DNA of 64,000 bases from NCBI GenBank assembly GCA_029931535.1, contig JAQPZY010001660.1:2009001-2073000 (forward strand), given 5' to 3'. The notes under the pieces are model-generated. The model worked only from the letters and a program-made list of their open reading frames with translations. It was not told the origin of the DNA and ran no database searches. Positions within the stretch are counted from its first letter, which is position 1; every line of letters starts with the position of its first letter. Below are positions 59,038-64,000 of the stretch, piece after piece. The stretch is from Margaritifera margaritifera (taxonomy: Eukaryota > Mollusca > Bivalvia > Unionida > Margaritiferidae). The position numbers and the translations under genes are program-made.

Positions 59038-59124
59038 AGCCGGTATCGAAGGATAGACAGATTTCAGGAAGACTTGTTCAAGGTGTTTGAGAGAGCCAGG
59101 CGATTAAGTCGGACAGATTCTCAG
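59038..59124 (+). CDS. Polybromo-1 exon: bromodomain 6 helices A-B
   Basis: 29 codons, phase 0. Acceptor TTATTTTAG, donor GTACAG. Reads SRYRRIDRFQEDLFKVFERA then RRLSRTDSQ, matching NRYRRLDLFQEHMFEVLERA and the following RRMNRTDSE of PBRM1. The residue aligned with the acetyl-lysine-binding Asn is Ser (AGT at 59107-59109). The next exon, expected to start near IYEDAVELQ, is not found before 64000. Confidence 0.92.
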
Positions 59125-59324
59125 GTACAGCTAACAAATTTGAGATTGATTTATTTTTATTCTCATATTTATTTATTTATGTTGTCTCAGAATGTTACAA
59201 AAGAAATTTGGGAATTGTGTGAGCCTGTCTTTTTTTGTATGCGCACATACATTAGTGCATGAATAATGCAGTACACTCCTTCCTACAATTTTTGCGACAG
59301 AAATGACAAACATTGAGATGTAAC

Positions 59325-60742
59325 AGAGATGCTGCCAGGGCGTGCGAGTGCGCGAATCGCGATTTTTTTTAACGAATTCGCGCACTTGGAAAACAGTGAT
59401 GCGCGAGAACTCCCGCAAATTAGTTTAAGGTCGTGCATATAAAAATGTACTCTGCGCAGTATACAATTTTTATTTAACTGTTAACCCATATAGTGCTTCA
59501 CTGCGGCATAAGTCGTGCCGCCAGTAGGGGTCTCGTAGCGCTTGTCTCATTATCTGTCTTTCCGGTAGGCAACTGTTTACACATCTGCGTACTTCGGCTT
59601 GAAAGAACTATTGTTAAACTAAATTTGATTGGCACATTTGGGCCCTGGAACAAGTTTTGTCGAGGTTGAACATTGCATTCATGAAGGAAGTTTTACAAAT
59701 GTGTGTTTCAGGTAAGGGCTTCCAGAAAATCCAAAATGGCTGACTCACAACATAGTTCATCTTCAGATGATGATTTCGTTCGGCAAATACGGGCCGATGA
59801 TGACAATGATTTTTAAAGTTTTGAAGTATATGAGATTATTAGAGCCCAGAAAGCGTTATTGGAAATACCAGTGAGTAATTTTGAACCCGAAAATGATGTT
59901 GAATACGAGTCCGATGAACATGCTGGATGGACAAAAACAGACAGCATGCCGGTCAACCCCCTATTAAGCGGTATATCGAAATTAAATGTCAAACAGGCAG
60001 AAATCTAAGCCTAATTAAAATACAGGCATTTAAAAGTAGACAGCAATTTTCATTTCTTTTCTCAAACAATTCAGCCATGAAGGACCTTGTGCTACAAAAC
60101 TATATACCACTCTAAGAGTTAAGATAAATTGAATAAATAAGAATCTAAAAGAAATTAAAAAGTAAGGATATTTATTTTGATCAAAATACCTCTGTCTGAT
60201 GTAGCTGACAATGGCATTGATGGACTTAAAACCCTAATACAACATTGTGGAACAGATAAGAAATCTGGCATAGTAGTCAGCAAAGCACTGATTCAAAAAA
60301 GTGAAACTTTGGCAGAGCTCTTGTTAGTGAAAAAATTAAAAAATTATTTTGGAGCAGAGATATCCAAGAGACAGTACCTATAAGCTGTTGAAAATTGTAC
60401 ATATCAACCAAAAAGAACACTTTTCCAAGTTGTTCAAGCTGACTTAGCTAGCTATGCATATGTAAAAGGGGGTTCTAAGCATAGAACAATATTCATACAC
60501 AGATAAGGAGCAAATTAAGCTCAAAAATGATGAACATATAAATGCTTATACAACTAGAGGAGACATCTTTTGAGGATTTTAATTTCAATAGAGCAGGAAG
60601 AAAGAAAGAGACAGATATTTATGTGTTAGGTAAATATTGAACTATGGCTGTTTCCTCCTCCCCCTCATTTTTTCTACTCCCCCCTTATTTTGGTGACAAG
60701 GGGGGAGCACCCCCCTTCAGATAAAATCCTGGCAGCATCTCT
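59325..60742 (+). mobile_element. hAT deletion derivative, copy 2
   Basis: Ends AGAGATGCTGCCAGG and CCTGGCAGCATCTCT. Flanking 8-mers are GATGTAAC (59317-59324) and CATGTAAT (60743-60750), six of eight matching. About 1.42 kb, collinear with 52539-53969. It retains many CpGs (GCGTGCGAGTGCGCGAATCG, GAATTCGCGCACTTGG, TAAGTCGTGCCGCCAG) that are lost in copy 1. Confidence 0.87.
59733..60645 (+). pseudogene. hAT transposase ends, core missing (copy 2)
   Basis: N-terminal MADSQHSSSSDDDFVRQIRA ends at TAA about 59814; the frame resumes as SFEVYEIIRAQKALLEIPVS and NFEPENDVEYESDEHAGW. The C-terminal part (60177-60645) has NGIDGLKTLIQHCGTDKKSG, ALIQKSETLAELLLVKK and later LIQLEETSFEDFNFNRAG. Multiple stops; same internal deletion as copy 1. 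Confidence 0.7.
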
Positions 60743-61579
60743 CATGTAATGGGGGTGGTTGGTAGATAGACACAAGTTTATAAATCCACTTGCTATTGGG
60801 AGTGTATGGGTGGATTAATAATTTTAAATAATGTCAGAGCATGATGTTTTGCTGCAGATTTGTAATTGTAAACTGTCCAGTAGTGTATCATATTTGATAT
60901 CCTTGGATATAAATTTTAGACAATGTTATTTTGTGTATCTCTAACCCATACCAACAGGGTTTGTCATGTACACATGGCTTAGTGTATAGGGTCAGTAATA
61001 CAGGAGGTTTTTGTGATGACATGGTAGGGTTCTATTTTTAGTAAAGAGGATAGCCAAGCCATTACCTTGGCCTGTGATGGTATAACCAGAGAGTAACGGG
61101 GCTGGTTAAAATTTGTTGTGGATGCATTTATTTGATGTTTATTCAAAGTTATCAGTCTTCAGATAATTAAATAACATTGTTTCTCTCTCAATGTGTTTAC
61201 CTTGTGTTATTATTTTCTCCTTCAGATATGTTCCCTGATCACATTAACGTTATGGATATAAGCCTGCTACCTTTCAAATCCAGCCCTATTAAAAAGATGA
61301 AATATTCCTCATCTTCTGTCTATATCATATTGACAAAGGGCAGTAACTCTTGTCCATTACCTCCCCATGCTGCCACCAGGTTTCACTAGTTTTTAAGCTT
61401 TGCTATTGTACAATCAACATTGTACGAAAAAGTTCCTGTCAATCCATGACAATATCAATGTGAATTTTAACCATCCATCCATAAATATGGATTTATGTTG
61501 TGTATTAATTATTCCTCTACAGGTGGTATACATTATTTTTTATAATATTTTCGCGAATTTGTCACTTTCTCTGACATTG
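60743..61579. other. Non-coding DNA downstream of the last visible exon
   Basis: No conserved coding signal. Frames at 61177-61389 and 61400-61588 show no domain. Presumably intron before the next PBRM1 exon. Confidence 0.5.
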
Positions 61580-61689
61580 TCTATTTAGACCACTTGGTAC
61601 AACACACTATCGTTGATGCATGTTGTCATTCATGTTTTAGCGCATACTGCCTATTTGCTCACTCAGTAACGGGTATTGTTTTAGCGACT

Positions 61690-62035
61690 TATTAACACAC
61701 GCAAATTACTCTTTTTCCTGGTGAAGGCCGGGAAGCAGGATATCACACCTCAAGCCCTATCTTTGTGTCTGAAGTGGGTTATTTGCTTTGCGTACTCTGA
61801 AGTCTCACAAGATCAGAGTCGCCTTATGAGAATTTCAGCTCATGAAATTAGAGTGATCTCGGCAAGCCTCGCTTTCGAATGTAATGTTTCAATCAGAGAC
61901 ATAATAGAAGCTGTTGGCTGGCATGCAGAGTCGACCTTCTCAAGTTTTTATCTCCGAGATTTAGCTTCGCAGAGACAAACTCAAAATCTGGTGGGTCCTG
62001 TGGTGGTGGCCCTGATGACCACCAGACGCAGTTAA
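61690..62035 (+). pseudogene. DIRS-type tyrosine recombinase, C-terminal fragment
   Basis: The peptide has GKQDITPQALSLCLKWVI, the catalytic-type H-x-x-R in ISAHEIRVISASLAF, VGWHAESTFSSFYLRDLA with the candidate nucleophile Tyr, and LVGPVVVA. This matches the end of tyrosine recombinases of DIRS retroelements (AH-x-R, TF...FYLRD, LGPVVAA). The 5' part of the element (gag, RT, RNase H) is missing. A TTCACTGG-ATTCG-CCAGTGAA hairpin lies about 25 bases after the stop. Confidence 0.8.
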
Positions 62036-62283
62036 AGCCAACACAGCCTCTTAGCTTCACTGGATTCGCCAGTGAAATTTTGTCGGTAAGAAGAATTCAG
62101 TGATCATCTTAACCGGATATATAGGGGTCACAGATCACACGACAGTAGGCTGTGTTGCTTTCAGGTTAGGAGAGTGGGTTATTGTTCACATAGAGAATCC
62201 AGCCTTTTTATTCCCCAGAAGGATACCCAAGGTATAGGTAGGATGCTCAGCATTCCTTCCTCCTATTACCTATTCTCCTAACA

Positions 62284-62608
62284 TTAATGTGATTGGGGAA
62301 CATATTTGAAGGAGAAAGCCAATTTTTAAGTAAATTATGTTTCTCTAAGAATACTTACCCTATCACATTACTTAAAAACCCTCCCAGCCACCCGCCATGC
62401 CAACATCCTTGTTGGTATTTCGCTCACCTTAAAAACTAGTGCCACCTAGTGGCAGCAAGGGGAGGTTATGGTCAAGAGTTATTGCCCTTTATATATTATA
62501 GACAGAAAAGACGTCTTTTTAGTAAGCCTGGATTTGGGAGGTAGCAGACTTATATCCCTAACATTAATGTGATAGGGTACATATTCTCGGAGACACATAA
62601 TTTACTTA
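62284..62608. repeat. DIRS terminal repeats
   Basis: Left arm 62327-62370 (TAAGTAAATTATGTTTCTCT ... TATCACATTA) and right arm 62565-62608 (TAATGTGATAGGGTACATAT ... ATTTACTTA) are inverted copies, about 38 of 44 matching. A third partial copy at 62284-62316 lies in the right-arm orientation. The mixture of inverted and direct copies after a tyrosine recombinase fits the 3' end of a DIRS element. Confidence 0.75.
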
Positions 62609-64000
62609 CAAATTTGCTTTCAAGTATTAAGCATATAAAGGAAGAGCGAATTCAGGCTATGTTTACTCAGTGAATATCTTAAAGGAGAAGCAGGGGTTGC
62701 CGGAAAAATATCTCTGCATCATCTTATCAACAAATCGCATGTAAATGATCCAAAAGAATATTCAGATTCTTGTCTTTAATTATGTATATAGTTGGATATC
62801 CCTTTCAAGTTTCGAGAAGTGGGGTTGATTTATTTGATTGGAAGTTAAGCTTCTGAGCTCCCTATTAACAATAGCAGGAAATCTTTGTATGAAGTAATGG
62901 TTTACAAACAATACTTATGTTGCTCGTTTCTTTGAATGGAAAATTAATTTGATTGAAGATATTTGTTTCAGTAGATATCTTGTGGTAATATTTACATACT
63001 ATAAATTTAATTTGCAGACTTTGTTACATATGGACTTTAAATCAGCCAGTTTTCTGGGCATTGTGCATTTGTTGTTTAGGCATAGTCATTGACATTGCTT
63101 TGAGCTAACTAGATCTAAATAAAAACACAAACTTCAAACAAAATGTGATAAAATTAGGGAGAAATAAATAATACTGAACAATCGGCTTTTCAACTGACTG
63201 TGCTGCATTGTAGATATACATATATACGTATGCTGATCTGTTTTTCTGTCTTTCATGTCTTTTGGTTACTGTTTTAAAACTTGTTTATAAGTGATAAATA
63301 ACTGATGAAAGTAAAATTTGATTATCTTGTTAAGAGTCGGGTATTGCTTGGTGCTGTATCTATCAGAAACTTGGATACGATAACACTGTCTTGCTTTGCA
63401 TAGCAGTGGTTGATGAACTGGTGGCCACTGTGATGCGCATGGGTGACTGTGATGTCGTAAATGGAAGCCCTAAAAACCTATTGCTTGTAGTATGGCCAAG
63501 GGTAGATGATGGTTAGTCATGCTCAAATGACATCCAATTCGTAAGGGTTAAAGTTATATAATGCAAAACACTTTAAAATTTGATTTTGATAATTATTATT
63601 CTAGAATATTCATATCACAATTTGTTGTAGAACCTTTTTTTATCCTCTTGAATGTTTTATGTTTCCTCTGCTGTAAGATACATGTTTCATAGATCATTTG
63701 CAGTAAGTGTAAGAGAATATTTTATATATGAGAGGTTTTTAAAAAATTCTTTTTGCAGTAATGATTTTGAACATGTAACTACTTGAACTGGGAAAATTAC
63801 ATTCAAATCACTTCAAAGAAATGTAACGATACAATACTGTGGACATATTCCATAAAGTTCTGACTTGGAAAATGTCTTTACTTCAGAATGTATTTATACT
63901 TTGAAACAATCATTCACTGCATAACCATACAGATTTTGTTGCAAGTACAAAGCATTGTTTTAAACTTTAACAATTTGTAATATTTTCCTGTTTATTTTTA
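62609..64000. other. Non-coding DNA to the window end
   Basis: AT-rich with no coding signal recognised; presumably intron of the PBRM1 orthologue. Confidence 0.45.

Larger units (their letters stand above)
23053..59124 (+). other. Polybromo-1 orthologue, visible part (nine exons)
   Basis: PBRM1/BAF180 is the bromodomain-rich targeting subunit of the PBAF form of the SWI/SNF nucleosome remodeller, acting in the nucleus. The window covers the linker before bromodomain 4 through most of bromodomain 6. Exons are 23053-23226, 24100-24231, 27677-27852, 31330-31459, 40379-40546, 47222-47356, 54110-54192, 58470-58512 and 59038-59124. Every junction keeps the frame (phases 0,0,2,0,0,0,2,0). Their total is 1,028 bp plus whatever lies outside. 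Exon order and spacing match the family: no bromodomain is skipped between 4 and 6. The upstream bromodomains 1-3 and the downstream BAH/HMG region are not in the window. No promoter of this gene is visible. Confidence 0.93.

Noticed and set aside
61177..61588. Two short plus-strand frames downstream of the last visible exon
   Set aside because: Do not match the expected next polybromo segment (IYEDAVELQ type) or any other family.

Overview
This is eukaryotic, AT-rich animal DNA. The only conserved host gene I can support is the middle-to-late part of a polybromo-1 (PBRM1) orthologue on the + strand. It is spread over nine short exons from 23053 to 59124, separated by introns of 0.5 to 9 kb. 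Large introns, tRNA-derived SINEs, a DIRS tyrosine recombinase, a FLYWCH-MULE element and several families of elements built from diverged 100-200 bp tandem units suggest a lophotrochozoan, most likely a bivalve mollusc. I cannot name the species.

Layout. 1-23052 lies upstream of the first visible PBRM1 exon and is probably one intron of at least 23 kb, because that exon needs an upstream partner that is not in the window. It holds a tandem-unit element (81-1917) carrying a SINE, a second such element (5083-6262), a 5.1-kb DNA transposon with about 190-bp inverted ends and a broken transposase-like gene (6345-11450), SINEs, minisatellites with a clean 257-bp hAT-like MITE (17175-17431), another tandem-unit element nested in an unrelated tandem array (19288-20290), a 278-bp TACA array and a MITE containing a perfect 38-bp palindrome.

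23053-59124 encodes polybromo bromodomain 4 (exons at 23053, 24100 and 27677), bromodomain 5 (31330, 40379, 47222) and most of bromodomain 6 (47222, 54110, 58470, 59038). All exon phases join without a break. The introns hold a decayed hAT transposase with a SINE inside it, a TTAA-flanked MITE, a nested tandem-unit element, a nearly intact MULE (37258-39382) with an 11-bp target duplication sitting between inverted arms of an older hAT-like element, a pogo-like element with a TA duplication nested in another tandem-unit element, and one copy of a 1.4-kb hAT deletion derivative.

59125-64000 lies downstream of the last visible exon. It holds a second copy of the same hAT derivative and the 3' end of a DIRS retroelement. 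The remaining PBRM1 exons (end of bromodomain 6, BAH domains, HMG box) should lie beyond 64000.

The most interesting signals are: the 5.1-kb TIR element and its multi-domain protein, whose family I cannot name; a shared terminal rule in the tandem-unit elements (a T-run, then AG and a short hairpin ending in GAGCT(T/C)AT at the left, CTCTTGTT at the right, no target duplication), supported by two inferred empty sites; the matched hAT pair with strong CpG-to-TpG decay in one copy; and repeat units that carry AGGTCA direct repeats.
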